Origin: Paracoccus sp. (in: a-proteobacteria)
GTDB taxonomy: Bacteria > Pseudomonadota > Alphaproteobacteria > Rhodobacterales > Rhodobacteraceae
NCBI RefSeq assembly: GCF_030604785.1
Contig: NZ_JAUVVF010000007.1
Coordinates: forward strand, 22,696 to 86,695
DNA length: 64,000 nt
Direction: 5' to 3'
The notes beneath the pieces were generated by a model. It was not told where the DNA came from. It worked only from the letters and a program-made list of their open reading frames with translations, and ran no database searches. Positions 27,660-37,195 of this stretch are shown here, in pieces (within the stretch, counting starts at the first letter, position 1; every line of letters starts with the position of its first letter). The position numbers and the translations under genes are program-made.

Positions 27660-28499
27660 ATGCACGACGACAGCCGCAAGACCCCGTTCCGCCACAGCGG
27701 CGAGGATATCGAGGCCGCGCGCCATTCGCCCGACACGCCGCAGACGCGCGCGCCCTCCTACCGGCTGGCCTTTGCCGACAACGAGTTCCTCCTGCGCGAG
27801 GAATTGCGCCCCGTCCGGCTGCAGCTGGAATTGCTGAAGCCGCAGATGATCCTCGATGAACGGGGCATCGTCTCGACCGTGGTGATGTTCGGCGGCGCCC
27901 GCGTTCCGTCGCCCGAACGCCAGGCCCAGGCGCGCACGCCCGAACTGGCGGCCCTGTCGAAGTATTACGAACAGGCCCGCATCTTCGCCCGGCAGATGAC
28001 CGAACGCAGCCTGACGACGGGCGGACGCGAATTCGTGATCTGCACGGGCGGCGGCCCCGGTGTCATGGAGGCGGGCAATCTGGGCGCCGAAGAGGTGGGC
28101 GGCCAGTCCATCGGCCTCGGCATCGTGCTGCCGCATGAACAGGCGCCCAACCGGCATGTGACGCCGGACCTGTCGTTCAACTTCCACTATTTCGCCATCC
28201 GCAAGATGCATTTCCTGATGCGCGCCCGCGCGATCACGGTCTTTCCGGGCGGCTTCGGCACGCTGGACGAATTGTTCGAGACGCTGACCCTGATCCAGAC
28301 GCGGCGCATGGCGCGCATCCCGGTCCTTCTGTTCGGCGAAAGCTTCTGGGAAGAGATCATCAACTGGCGCGCCCTGGCCCGCGCCGGCACGATCAGCGAG
28401 GAAGACCTCGACCTGATCCGCTATGTCGAGACGGCCGAGGAAGCCGTCGCGATCATCGACGCCTTCCCCGCCCCGGAGCCCCCCGCCACCGAAGCCTAG
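27660..28499 (+). CDS. LOG family protein (Rossmann fold nucleotide-binding)
   Basis: A 279-residue protein whose central domain has [14 protein letters not shown] and [12 protein letters not shown], the LOG signature of cytokinin riboside monophosphate phosphoribohydrolases, long misannotated as lysine decarboxylases. LOG enzymes cleave nucleoside 5-monophosphates to base and ribose 5-phosphate. An N-terminal extension of about 80 residues makes it longer than the roughly 190-residue plant-type LOGs. ATG 27660 follows GAGGCAGG. Its TAG stop overlaps the rlmN stop on the other strand inside CCTAGG. Confidence 0.9.
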   Translation: MHDDSRKTPFRHSGEDIEAARHSPDTPQTRAPSYRLAFADNEFLLREELRPVRLQLELLKPQMILDERGIVSTVVMFGGARVPSPERQAQARTPELAALSKYYEQARIFARQMTERSLTTGGREFVICTGGGPGVMEAGNLGAEEVGGQSIGLGIVLPHEQAPNRHVTPDLSFNFHYFAIRKMHFLMRARAITVFPGGFGTLDELFETLTLIQTRRMARIPVLLFGESFWEEIINWRALARAGTISEEDLDLIRYVETAEEAVAIIDAFPAPEPPATEA

Positions 28500-29680
28500 G
28501 AGGCCTCGGCCTCGATCTGGGCGCGGGTCTTGCGGCCCCGTTCGGTCGCGGATTTCAGCTGCCCGCAGGCCGCCATGATATCCTCGCCGCGCGGGGTGCG
28601 GATCGGGCTGGCATAGCCCGCCTTGTAGATGATGTCGGCGAAGGCCCGGATCCGCTCGGGCGAGGATCGCCGATAGGGCGCCCCCGGCCATTCGTTGAAG
28701 GGAATCAGGTTGATCTTGGCCGGAATGCCCTGGATCAGCTTGACCAGCCGGCGGGCATCGGCATCCGTGTCGTTCACCCCGTCCAGCATCACGTATTCAA
28801 AGGTGATCCGCTCGCTGTTCGTCAGGCGCGGGTAATCGCGCAGGGCCTCCAGCAGGGTGGCGATGTTCCAGCGCTTGTTGATCGGCACCAGCCGGTCGCG
28901 GACCTCGTCGGTCGTAGCGTGGAAGCTGACGGCCAGCAGGCAGCCGATCTCCTGCGCGGTGCGCGCGATCTCGGGAACGACCCCGCTGGTCGACAGGGTG
29001 ATGCGGCGGCGCGACAGGGACAGGCCCTCGCCATCCATCACGACCTTCATCGCGTCGCGGACATTCTCGAAATTGTAGAGCGGCTCGCCCATGCCCATCA
29101 GCACGATGTTGCTGACCAGCCGGGTCTCGTCCTTGGGCGCCCCCTGGACGGGCCATTCGCCCAGATCGTCGCGCGCCAGCATCAGCTGGCCGACGATCTC
29201 GGCCGGCGTCAGGTTGCGGACCAGCTTCTGCGTGCCGGTATGACAGAAGGAGCAGGTCAGCGTGCAGCCCACCTGGCTGCTGATGCACAAGGTGCCGCGC
29301 CCCTCCTCGGGGATATAGACGACCTCAACCTCGTGGCCACCGGCGATCCGCACCAGATATTTGCGCGTGCCGTCCTGGCTGATCTGCCGGGTGACGATCT
29401 CGGGCAGCACGATCTCGAAATGCTCGGCCAGAAGCGCGCGGTAATCCTTGGCCAGATTGGTCATGGCCGCAAAATCGCGCACGCCCCAATGATAGACCCA
29501 TTGCCAGACCTGCCCCACCCGCATCCGGGCCTGCCGTTCGGGCGTGCCGGCGGCGATCAGGGCCTCCTGCAATTGCGGGCGGGTCAGGCCGACGATGTTC
29601 GTGCGGCCCGTCTCGGGCAGCTTGCGCGGAATGGTCAGCACATCCTGCGTGATCGGCGCAGACGGGGTCTGATCGGTCAT
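28496..29680 (-). CDS. rlmN: Dual-specificity rRNA/tRNA adenine-C2 methyltransferase RlmN
   Basis: Radical-SAM enzyme making m2A2503 in 23S rRNA and m2A37 in some tRNAs. The cluster motif is [11 protein letters not shown]; the conserved C-terminal CGQLKS cysteine is the family's methyl-accepting residue. [19 protein letters not shown] and [17 protein letters not shown] are further landmarks. The 394 residues are normal. It is convergent with the LOG gene, and the two stop codons share four bases. Repeat copy 2 lies about 80 bp upstream of its start. Confidence 0.97.
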   Translation of the reverse strand: MTDQTPSAPITQDVLTIPRKLPETGRTNIVGLTRPQLQEALIAAGTPERQARMRVGQVWQWVYHWGVRDFAAMTNLAKDYRALLAEHFEIVLPEIVTRQISQDGTRKYLVRIAGGHEVEVVYIPEEGRGTLCISSQVGCTLTCSFCHTGTQKLVRNLTPAEIVGQLMLARDDLGEWPVQGAPKDETRLVSNIVLMGMGEPLYNFENVRDAMKVVMDGEGLSLSRRRITLSTSGVVPEIARTAQEIGCLLAVSFHATTDEVRDRLVPINKRWNIATLLEALRDYPRLTNSERITFEYVMLDGVNDTDADARRLVKLIQGIPAKINLIPFNEWPGAPYRRSSPERIRAFADIIYKAGYASPIRTPRGEDIMAACGQLKSATERGRKTRAQIEAEAS

Positions 29681-29758
29681 GGCACCACCGGCTCTGGGTC
29701 AGGGAAAAGGCGCGAAAGGCCGTTATCTAAGCGAAAGCGGGCCGGAAATCAACCAGCC

Positions 29759-29827
29759 CGCCCCTTTGCCTTGGCCCGAAATATCCCGGGGGGAGCCACC
29801 GTCAGGTGGCGGGGGGCAGCGCCCCCC
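29759..29827. repeat. Dispersed intergenic repeat, copy 2
   Basis: Same left block as copy 1 (CGCCCCTTTGCCTTGG then AAATATCCCGGGGGGAG), but the middle hairpin is CCACC-GTCA-GGTGG (29796-29809); right hairpin GGGGGGC-AGC-GCCCCCC (29811-29827). On the minus strand it begins 9 bp after the stop of the IalB-like gene, a terminator-like position. Confidence 0.85.
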
Positions 29828-29836
29828 TGCCCGGCC

Positions 29837-30358
29837 TCACTGACAGCGCGACCGCGCCGTGTTCGTGGCCGCCGTCACGCCGGCCAGGCTGAACGTGTCC
29901 TTGGTCGTCGTGCCGCGCGCCGAACGGCCGGTCACGACCGCGCTCGATCCCGCGCGCAGCGCGGCGACCAGCGCCTCGTCATCCGAGGGGCTGCCGGTCC
30001 AGGCGCTGTCACCCTCGGTGAACAGGTTGAACTTGCGCCCGCCCACATCGACCTCGACCGTCGAATCCGGGGCGAAGGGATAGCCGCCCGTGAACGAGAC
30101 CTCGCCATTCTGGCCGGGGCGATAGGCGATATACAGGCGGATATCGCCGCGCGTCACCTCGGCGGGTTGCCCGTTGCGGGTGTTGATGGTCGAACGCGGC
30201 GGCGAGACCGCCCAGCATTCCCGCGGATTGTCCGCCGCGAACACCGTCCAGTCGCCCTCGGTGGCGACGACGTTCGTCGATTCCTGCGCCATGGCCGTCC
30301 CGAGCCCGGCGATCAGGACGAGGCTGGCGCCCAGTCCGCGCAGCGTGGTGGTCAACAT
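29837..30358 (-). CDS. Invasion-associated locus B (IalB) family protein
   Basis: A 173-residue secreted protein: signal peptide MLTTTLRGLGASLVLIAGLG with cleavage near AMAQ, followed by an IalB-like domain (GDWTVFAADNPRECWAVSPP). IalB of Bartonella is linked to red-cell invasion, but relatives are common in free-living alphaproteobacteria with unknown function. ATG 30358 has GGAGG 7 bases upstream; the earlier ATG at 30376 has none. Cys39 and the C-terminal Cys could form a disulfide. Confidence 0.85.
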   Translation of the reverse strand: MLTTTLRGLGASLVLIAGLGTAMAQESTNVVATEGDWTVFAADNPRECWAVSPPRSTINTRNGQPAEVTRGDIRLYIAYRPGQNGEVSFTGGYPFAPDSTVEVDVGGRKFNLFTEGDSAWTGSPSDDEALVAALRAGSSAVVTGRSARGTTTKDTFSLAGVTAATNTARSRCQ

Positions 30359-30554
30359 GCTCTGGCCTCCTGCCATTCACTTTCGCCGTTTCGCCCGGCG
30401 TTTTCCCTGATTGCTGTGGTCTTTTCAACCATCTGCCGTAAGGATAGCGAAAATCGACCGCCAAGAAAGCCCGGGCTTGCATGATCGCGCAATTGTCACC
30501 CTGCCCGCGCGACGCGAAAAACCCCGCAAAAGCAGGGCCGGCACGAGGATGACC
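30359..30554. other. Divergent intergenic region (IalB-like / asparaginase)
   Basis: A 196-bp gap between divergently read genes that must hold both promoters. Short AT-richer patches occur near 30405-30425 and 30490-30500, but no -35/-10 pair is convincing. No small gene with a credible ribosome site was seen. Confidence 0.35.
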
Positions 30555-31541
30555 ATGAATGCAGCAACCCTGATCGAACTCTGGCGCGGCGAGATGCGCG
30601 AGAGCCACCATGCCGGCCATGCCGTCATCTGCGACCGGCAGGGCGTGATCGAGGCCTGGGGCCGTCCCGCCACCGTGATCTTTCCGCGCTCGTCGTGCAA
30701 GATGATCCAGGCGCTGCCCCTGGTCGAAAGCGGTGCGGCCGATGCGGCCGGGCTGACCGACCGGCAGCTTGCCCTGGCCTGCGCCAGCCATTCGGGCGCG
30801 CGGATGCATGTCGAGGCCGTGCAGGACTGGCTGGCCGCGCTTGGCCTTGGCGATGACGATCTGCGCTGCGGCAGCCACATGCCCCGCGACCGGGACGAGA
30901 ACCGCCGCCTGACCTGCGAAGACGAGGCGCCCTGCCAGTGCCACAACAATTGCTCGGGCAAGCATGCGGGCTTCCTGACGCTGAACCGCCACCTGAAGGG
31001 CGGGCCGGATTACGAAAAGGTCGACCACCCCGTCCAGCGCGCGGTCCTCTCCGCCTTCGAGGAGGTGACGCGCCAGACCAGTCCCGGCTACGGGATCGAC
31101 GGCTGCTCGGCCCCCAACTGGGCCTGCTCGCTCGAGGGGCTGGGCCGGGCGATGGCGGCCTTCGCCACGCCGGGCACCGACCGGCGCGGCCAGGCGATGC
31201 GGCGGCTGGTCGATGCGATGCGGACCCATCCCGAGATGGTCGCGGGCGAGGGCCGGGCCTGCACCACGCTGATGCGCGCCTGCGGCGGCGGCGCCGCGCT
31301 GAAGACCGGGGCCGAGGCCGTGTTCGTGGCCATCCTTCCCGCGCAGGGGCTGGGTATCGCGCTGAAGATCTCGGACGGGGCGACACGGGCCAGCGAGGCC
31401 GCGATCACGGCGCTTCTGCGTCATGTGGGGGTGCTGGCGGCCGATGATCCGGTGATCGCGCGCTTCCTGCCGCAGCCGATGCGGAACTGGCGCGGCATCG
31501 CCACCGGCGATCTGCGCTGCGCGCCGGGTTTCCCGGGCTGA
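30555..31541 (+). CDS. L-asparaginase II family (Rhizobium etli type)
   Basis: A 328-residue enzyme of the asparaginase class first known from R. etli, with a serine beta-lactamase-like fold unrelated to E. coli AnsA/AnsB. Conserved blocks are PRSSCKMIQALPLVESGA, ACASHSGARMHVEAVQDWLA, CQCHNNCSGKHAGFL (cysteine and lysine of the metal/active-site region) and GYGIDGCSAPNWA. It hydrolyses L-asparagine to aspartate and ammonia. Of two in-frame ATGs, 30555 is preferred because GAGG lies 6 bases before it, whereas it abuts ATG 30549. Confidence 0.92.
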   Translation: MNAATLIELWRGEMRESHHAGHAVICDRQGVIEAWGRPATVIFPRSSCKMIQALPLVESGAADAAGLTDRQLALACASHSGARMHVEAVQDWLAALGLGDDDLRCGSHMPRDRDENRRLTCEDEAPCQCHNNCSGKHAGFLTLNRHLKGGPDYEKVDHPVQRAVLSAFEEVTRQTSPGYGIDGCSAPNWACSLEGLGRAMAAFATPGTDRRGQAMRRLVDAMRTHPEMVAGEGRACTTLMRACGGGAALKTGAEAVFVAILPAQGLGIALKISDGATRASEAAITALLRHVGVLAADDPVIARFLPQPMRNWRGIATGDLRCAPGFPG

Positions 31542-31631
31542 GGCGGGGCTGCGTCACGAAATCGTCGCGCTTTGATGCTCTGATGCGCGCCGGGCGCCCC
31601 CGCGCCTCGATTGTCCCGATCCGCCTCAAGG

Positions 31632-31662
31632 TCCGGCGCCCCTTGGCAGAGGCGGCGCCGGA
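31632..31662. terminator. Hairpin between convergent asparaginase and TauE genes
   Basis: TCCGGCGCC (31632-31640) pairs perfectly over 9 bp with GGCGCCGGA (31654-31662). It ends 9 bp beyond the TauE-gene stop on the minus strand. No T-run, so termination strength is uncertain. Confidence 0.5.
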
Positions 31663-31670
31663 AGCCGGGC

Positions 31671-32429
31671 TCAGACCATCTGCCAAATCAGCCGCAGGGC
31701 CAGCGCGGTCGAGGTGACGACCAGCAGCGGCTTGATCAGCCGCGCGCCCACCCGCGACGCCGCCCGCGCGCCGAGCACCGCGCCCAGGATCTGCGCCGCG
31801 CCCATCATCAGACCGATCAGCCACAGGGGCTGGCCGACGACCGCAAAGGCGATCAGCCCGCCGATATTCGAGGCGAAGTTCAGCAGCTTGGTATGCGCCG
31901 TGGCCTTCAGAACGCCGTAGCCCGCCAGCGTCACGAAGGCGATCATGTAGAACGACCCCGCCCCCGGTCCGATCAGCCCGTCATAGAATCCCACCAGCGG
32001 CACCGCCGTCGCGGCAAAGGCCCAGGGCGCCATCCGGCGGACGCGGTCCAGGTCGTTCAGGCCGGGCTTCAGCGCGAAGAAGGCCGCGATGCCGATCAGC
32101 ACGACCGGCAGGACCAGCCGCAGCCCGTCGGTCGGCACGCTGCTGATCAGCACCGCCCCCGCCGCGCCCGCCAGTCCCGCGATCAGCGCCAGCCGCCACT
32201 GGGCCCGCAGATCGACCAGCCCCTTTGCCGCATAGCTGATCGCCGCCGTCGCTGCGCCAAAGGCGCCTTGCACCTTGTTCGTGGCCAAGGCCTGCGCGGG
32301 CGGAATACCGGCCAGCATCAGGACCGGCAGGGTGATCAGCCCCCCGCCCCCCGCGATGGCATCGACAAAGCCTGCCGCGAAGGCCGCACCCAGCAGCAGG
32401 AGAATCAGATCGAGCGTGATTTCGGGCAT
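31671..32429 (-). CDS. TauE/SafE family permease (sulfite/sulfonate exporter type)
   Basis: A 252-residue integral membrane protein with about eight hydrophobic segments and the two half-repeat motifs AAFAAGFVDAIAGGGGLITLP near the N-terminus and VGFYDGLIGPGAGSFYMIAF in the second half. Family members move sulfite, sulfoacetate or other organosulfur anions; the substrate here is not indicated by neighbours. It lies between an inverted repeat copy and a terminator hairpin, so probably a single-gene transcript. Confidence 0.9.
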   Translation of the reverse strand: MPEITLDLILLLLGAAFAAGFVDAIAGGGGLITLPVLMLAGIPPAQALATNKVQGAFGAATAAISYAAKGLVDLRAQWRLALIAGLAGAAGAVLISSVPTDGLRLVLPVVLIGIAAFFALKPGLNDLDRVRRMAPWAFAATAVPLVGFYDGLIGPGAGSFYMIAFVTLAGYGVLKATAHTKLLNFASNIGGLIAFAVVGQPLWLIGLMMGAAQILGAVLGARAASRVGARLIKPLLVVTSTALALRLIWQMV

Positions 32430-32455
32430 GGTCGCCTTTCGGAGGGCGGGGCGCC

Positions 32456-32503
32456 GTGGGGGCTTCGCGCCCCCACACCCCCGATTTGGACCAAGGCAAA
32501 GGG
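32456..32503. repeat. Dispersed intergenic repeat, diverged copy 5, reverse orientation
   Basis: GTGGGGGC (32456-32463) pairs with GCCCCCAC (32469-32476), followed by ACCCCCGATTTGGACCAAGG and CAAAGGG. The last part is the reverse complement of the conserved left block of copies 1-3, so this copy faces the other way and lacks the variable middle hairpin. It lies between serB and the TauE gene, both on minus. Confidence 0.7.
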
Positions 32504-32525
32504 CTGGTCCCGTGTGCTGTGGCCG

Positions 32526-33404
32526 TCAGGGCATGACGAATTCGTCGGCGTGGTAGCCCTGAAGGTAGAGGAGCGCGGTCAGGTCGCCGTGATTGATGCG
32601 GATCCGCGCCTGCGCGGCGACGGCGGGCTTGGCGTGAAGCGCCACGCCGGCCCCGGCCAGCTGGATCATGCCCAGGTCGTTGGCACCGTCGCCGACCGCA
32701 ATCGCGTCTTCGGGGGTGGTGCCCAGCCGTGCGGCGATCTCGGTCAGGGCCTCGACCTTGGCTTCGCGGCCCAGGACCGGCAGGGCGACGTGACCGGTCA
32801 GCACGCCCTCTTCGGCCAGAAGCGTGTTGGCGCGGTGTTCGTCGAAGCCGAGTTGCCGGGCGACCGATTCGGTGAAGGCGGTGAAACCGCCCGAGACCAG
32901 CGCCGCATGGGCGCCGTTGGCGCGCATCGTGGCGACCAGCGGCGCGCCGCCTGGGGCCAGGGTGATGCGGGTGGCCAGCACCTCGGCCACGGTCGTCTCG
33001 GGCAGGCCCGCCAGCAGCGAGACGCGTTCGATCAGGGCCTCGTGAAAGTTCAGTTCGCCATTCATCGCGCGCGCGGTGATGTCGGCGACGCGCGGGCCCA
33101 CGCCCGCCAGATCGGCCAGTTCGTCGATGCATTCCTGTTCGATCATGGTCGAATCCATGTCCGCGATCAGGATGCGCTTGCGCCGGCCCTTGCTGTGCTG
33201 GATCGCCATGTCGATGCCGATGAGCTGGAGGTCCTGCCAGACCTGCTGGCTGTCCTCGGGCGCCTTGGACAGGTCGAATTCGGCCGCGATTCCCTGGGCC
33301 AGCCAGCGCGGCGCGTCTCCGCCCCATCGCGCGGCAAGGCCCGCGGGCAGGTCCGCATCGAGATTGGCGGCGCGGGGCGATGCGATCAGCGAGACGGTGA
33401 ACAT
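32526..33404 (-). CDS. serB: Phosphoserine phosphatase SerB
   Basis: HAD-family enzyme for the final step of serine synthesis, phosphoserine to serine. The nucleophile motif is [27 protein letters not shown] is motif II and [12 protein letters not shown] motif IV. The N-terminal roughly 75 residues form an ACT-like regulatory domain. Of two in-frame ATGs, 33404 is preferred because AAAGG lies 9 bases before it but touches ATG 33413. It diverges from serC across 145 bp, so the whole serine pathway is encoded here. Confidence 0.96.
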   Translation of the reverse strand: MFTVSLIASPRAANLDADLPAGLAARWGGDAPRWLAQGIAAEFDLSKAPEDSQQVWQDLQLIGIDMAIQHSKGRRKRILIADMDSTMIEQECIDELADLAGVGPRVADITARAMNGELNFHEALIERVSLLAGLPETTVAEVLATRITLAPGGAPLVATMRANGAHAALVSGGFTAFTESVARQLGFDEHRANTLLAEEGVLTGHVALPVLGREAKVEALTEIAARLGTTPEDAIAVGDGANDLGMIQLAGAGVALHAKPAVAAQARIRINHGDLTALLYLQGYHADEFVMP

Positions 33405-33499
33405 GCGCGGCATCCTTTGTCAGCACGGGCGGCGTCGGCCAGACGGGTCTAGGGCAAAGTTTTTTCTTGCGCCAGAGCAGGGGCGGGCTTATTTGCGGC

Positions 33500-33549
33500 G
33501 GTGGGACACCCCTCCCCAACGAGGGGCTTTTAGCTGGAAGGCTAGTCAC
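33500..33549 (+). promoter_or_regulatory. serC leader RNA (candidate cis-regulatory element)
   Basis: Two hairpins end at the serC start. The first is CCCCTC (33509-33514) with GAGGGG (33521-33526). The second is TAGC (33531-33534) with GCTA (33541-33544), whose loop TGGAAG plus following G holds the GGAAGG ribosome-binding site, 8 bases before ATG. Alphaproteobacteria are known to carry a conserved serC leader motif at this position; the assignment is from layout and memory of that motif. Confidence 0.65.
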
Positions 33550-34695
<1,146 letters not shown>

Positions 34696-34704
34696 GCCGA
34701 GAGG

Positions 34705-34747
34705 CCGGGGGGCTTTGCGCCCCCCGGACCCCCCGCAGGGTATTTTT
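34705..34747 (+). terminator. Terminator-like hairpin between serC and serA (diverged repeat copy 4)
   Basis: CCGGGGGGC (34705-34713) pairs over 9 bp with GCCCCCCGG (34719-34727), followed by ACCCCCCGCAGGG and a T5 run (34743-34747). The G6/C6 hairpin, second C6 tract and GGGTATTTTT echo the dispersed repeats. It could attenuate transcription into serA. Confidence 0.65.
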
Positions 34748-34813
34748 CCAACGAAGAAGAGGCCGGACGTCAGCGTGGCCAAGCCCGGACGTTCCCAGAC
34801 AAGGATGAATGAC

Positions 34814-36403
34814 ATGCCGAAGGTTCTCGTCTCCGACAAGCTGTCGGAAACCGCCGTCCAGATCTTCCGCGATCGCGGCGTCGAGGTGGATTACCTGCCC
34901 GATCTGGGCAAGGACAAGGAGAAGCTGGCCGAGGTGATCGGGCAGTATGACGGGCTGGCGATCCGGTCCGCGACCAAGGTGACCGAGAAGCTGCTGGAGC
35001 GCGCGGGGAACCTGAAGGTCATCGGCCGCGCCGGGATCGGGGTCGACAACGTGGACATCCCCGCCGCCAGCAAGAAGGGCGTCATCGTGATGAACACGCC
35101 CTTCGGCAACAGCGTGACCACGGCCGAGCACGCCATCGCGATGATGTTCGCCGTGGCGCGCCAGCTGCCCGAGGCGAGCGTTTCCACCCATGCCGGCAAG
35201 TGGGAGAAGAACCGCTTCATGGGGGTCGAGCTCTTCAACAAGACCCTGGGCGTGATCGGGGCGGGCAATATCGGGTCCATCGTGATCGACCGCGCGCTTG
35301 GGCTGCACATGAAGGTGCTGGCCTATGATCCCTTCCTGTCCGAGGAGCGCGCCAAGGAGATCGGCGTGACCAAGGTCGAGCTGGACGATCTGCTGGGGCG
35401 GGCGGACTTCATCACCTTCCACGTGCCGCTGACCGAGAAGACCCGCAACATCCTGTCGCGCGAGGCCATCGCGAAGCTGAAGCCGGGCGTGCGGATCATC
35501 AACTGCGCCCGCGGCGGGCTGGTGGACGAGGAGGCGCTGGCCGAGGCGCTGAAGGACGGGCGCGTGGCCGGGGCGGCCTTCGACGTCTTCGCGGTCGAGC
35601 CGGCGACGGACAGCCCGCTCTTCAACCTGCCGAACGTGGTGGTCACGCCCCATCTGGGCGCCTCGACCACCGAGGCGCAGGAGAACGTCGCCCTGCAGGT
35701 GGCCGAGCAGATGTCGGATTACCTGCTGACCGGCGCTGTGCAGAACGCGCTGAACATGCCCTCGGTCACGGCCGAGGAGGCCGCGGTGATGGGCCCCTGG
35801 ATCAAGCTGGCCGGGCATCTGGGCGCCTTCGTGGGCCAGATGACCAACGAGCCGATCAAGGCGATCAACGTCCTCTATGACGGCGTCGCCTCGGAGATGA
35901 ACCTGAACGCGCTGAATGCCGCCGTGATCGCGGGCGTGATGAAGGCCACGAACCCGGACGTGAACATGGTCTCGGCCCCGGTCATGGCGAAGGAACGCGG
36001 CGTGCAGGTCTCGACCACCACGCAGGACAAGGCGGGGGTCTTCGAGGGTTATGTCAAGGTCACCTGCGTCACCGAAACGCGCGAGCGGTCCATCGCGGGG
36101 ACGGTGTTCAGCGACGGCAAGCCGCGCTTCATCCAGATCCGCGGGATCAATGTCGATGCCGAGGTCGGGCGCCACATGCTGTATACCCGCAACAAGGACG
36201 TGCCGGGCGTGATCGGTGCGCTTGGCTCGATCCTGGGCAATCTGGGCGTGAACATCGCGAACTTCACGCTTGGCCGGGCGGCCAGCGGCGGGGATGCGAT
36301 CGCGATCCTCTATCTGGACGAGGCGATCAGCGACGAGGCCTTGGCCGCGCTGGAGAATACCGGCAAGTTCCAGCAGGCCCGCCGGCTGCAGTTCGAGGTT
36401 TGA
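34814..36403 (+). CDS. serA: D-3-phosphoglycerate dehydrogenase SerA
   Basis: NAD-dependent first step of serine synthesis. The 529-residue form has four parts: substrate/NAD domains (GVIGAGNIGSIV nucleotide motif, INCARGGLVDE with catalytic Arg, HLGAST with catalytic His), an intervening ASB domain (about 315-450) and a C-terminal ACT domain (from about 455: RHMLYTRNKDVPGVIGALG), the usual site of serine feedback. ATG 34814 (MPKVLVSDKL) is preferred to ATG 34805, since AAGG abuts the latter. Confidence 0.97.
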   Translation: MPKVLVSDKLSETAVQIFRDRGVEVDYLPDLGKDKEKLAEVIGQYDGLAIRSATKVTEKLLERAGNLKVIGRAGIGVDNVDIPAASKKGVIVMNTPFGNSVTTAEHAIAMMFAVARQLPEASVSTHAGKWEKNRFMGVELFNKTLGVIGAGNIGSIVIDRALGLHMKVLAYDPFLSEERAKEIGVTKVELDDLLGRADFITFHVPLTEKTRNILSREAIAKLKPGVRIINCARGGLVDEEALAEALKDGRVAGAAFDVFAVEPATDSPLFNLPNVVVTPHLGASTTEAQENVALQVAEQMSDYLLTGAVQNALNMPSVTAEEAAVMGPWIKLAGHLGAFVGQMTNEPIKAINVLYDGVASEMNLNALNAAVIAGVMKATNPDVNMVSAPVMAKERGVQVSTTTQDKAGVFEGYVKVTCVTETRERSIAGTVFSDGKPRFIQIRGINVDAEVGRHMLYTRNKDVPGVIGALGSILGNLGVNIANFTLGRAASGGDAIAILYLDEAISDEALAALENTGKFQQARRLQFEV

Positions 36404-36457
36404 CCTTGGCGCCGCGTCCCGTCATCAAGGGGCGCGGCATCGACACAAGGGGGCGGA

Positions 36458-37189
36458 ATGCGGCTTTACGCGATCGGCGACATTCACGGACAGCTCGACA
36501 AGCTGCTCGAGGCCCATGACCGCATCCAGTCCGAGGCCGGCAAGGACGCGGTGATCGCCCATGTCGGTGACCTGATCGACCGCGGCCCGGATTCGCGCGG
36601 CGTGGTCGATCACCTGATGCGCGGCCGCGACGCGGGGCGCCCCTGGATCGTCGTGCGCGGCAATCACGACCGCTTCCTGCCCGCCTTTCTGGAACGGCCC
36701 GACTGGGTCGATCCGGGGCTGAGTTCGGGACAGCACTGGGTCGACCATCCCGGCTTGGGCGCCGCCGAGACGCTGGCCTCTTACGGGGTCGATCCGGCGC
36801 AGGACCGCGACGGCCTGCTGCGCGAGGCACGGCGCGCCGTTCCCACCGATCATGCGCGCTATCTGGCGACGCTGCCGCTGTGGCATCTGCATCCGCTGGC
36901 GCTGGTCGTCCATGCAGGGATCAGGCCCGGCATCGGGCTGCTGGATCAGGCCGAACAGGACCTTGTCTGGATCAGAAAGGGCTTTCTGGACAGCGATGCC
37001 GATTTCGGCCCGCTGGTCGTGCATGGCCATACCGCTCTGGACAATGCCAAGCATCACGGCAACCGGCTGAACCTGGATGGCGGAGCGGGCTATGGCCGCC
37101 CGCTCTGCACCGCCGTGATCGAGCCGCAGGGCGTCCATCTGCTGACCTCCTCGGGACGCGAGCCGCTGGCGCCCGAAGTGGCGGGCTGA
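36458..37189 (+). CDS. PPP-family metallophosphoesterase (serine/threonine phosphatase-like)
   Basis: A 243-residue calcineurin-like phosphoesterase with GDIHGQ, GDLIDRGPDS and GNHDRFL metal-binding motifs and later VHAGI and VHGHTAL histidines, as in bacteriophage-lambda-type PrpA/PrpB phosphatases. It may dephosphorylate proteins or small molecules; the substrate is unknown. ATG 36458 follows AAGGGGGCGG. It is convergent with the phosphate-transporter gene, only 6 bp away. Confidence 0.9.
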   Translation: MRLYAIGDIHGQLDKLLEAHDRIQSEAGKDAVIAHVGDLIDRGPDSRGVVDHLMRGRDAGRPWIVVRGNHDRFLPAFLERPDWVDPGLSSGQHWVDHPGLGAAETLASYGVDPAQDRDGLLREARRAVPTDHARYLATLPLWHLHPLALVVHAGIRPGIGLLDQAEQDLVWIRKGFLDSDADFGPLVVHGHTALDNAKHHGNRLNLDGGAGYGRPLCTAVIEPQGVHLLTSSGREPLAPEVAG

Positions 37190-37195
37190 GCGCCC

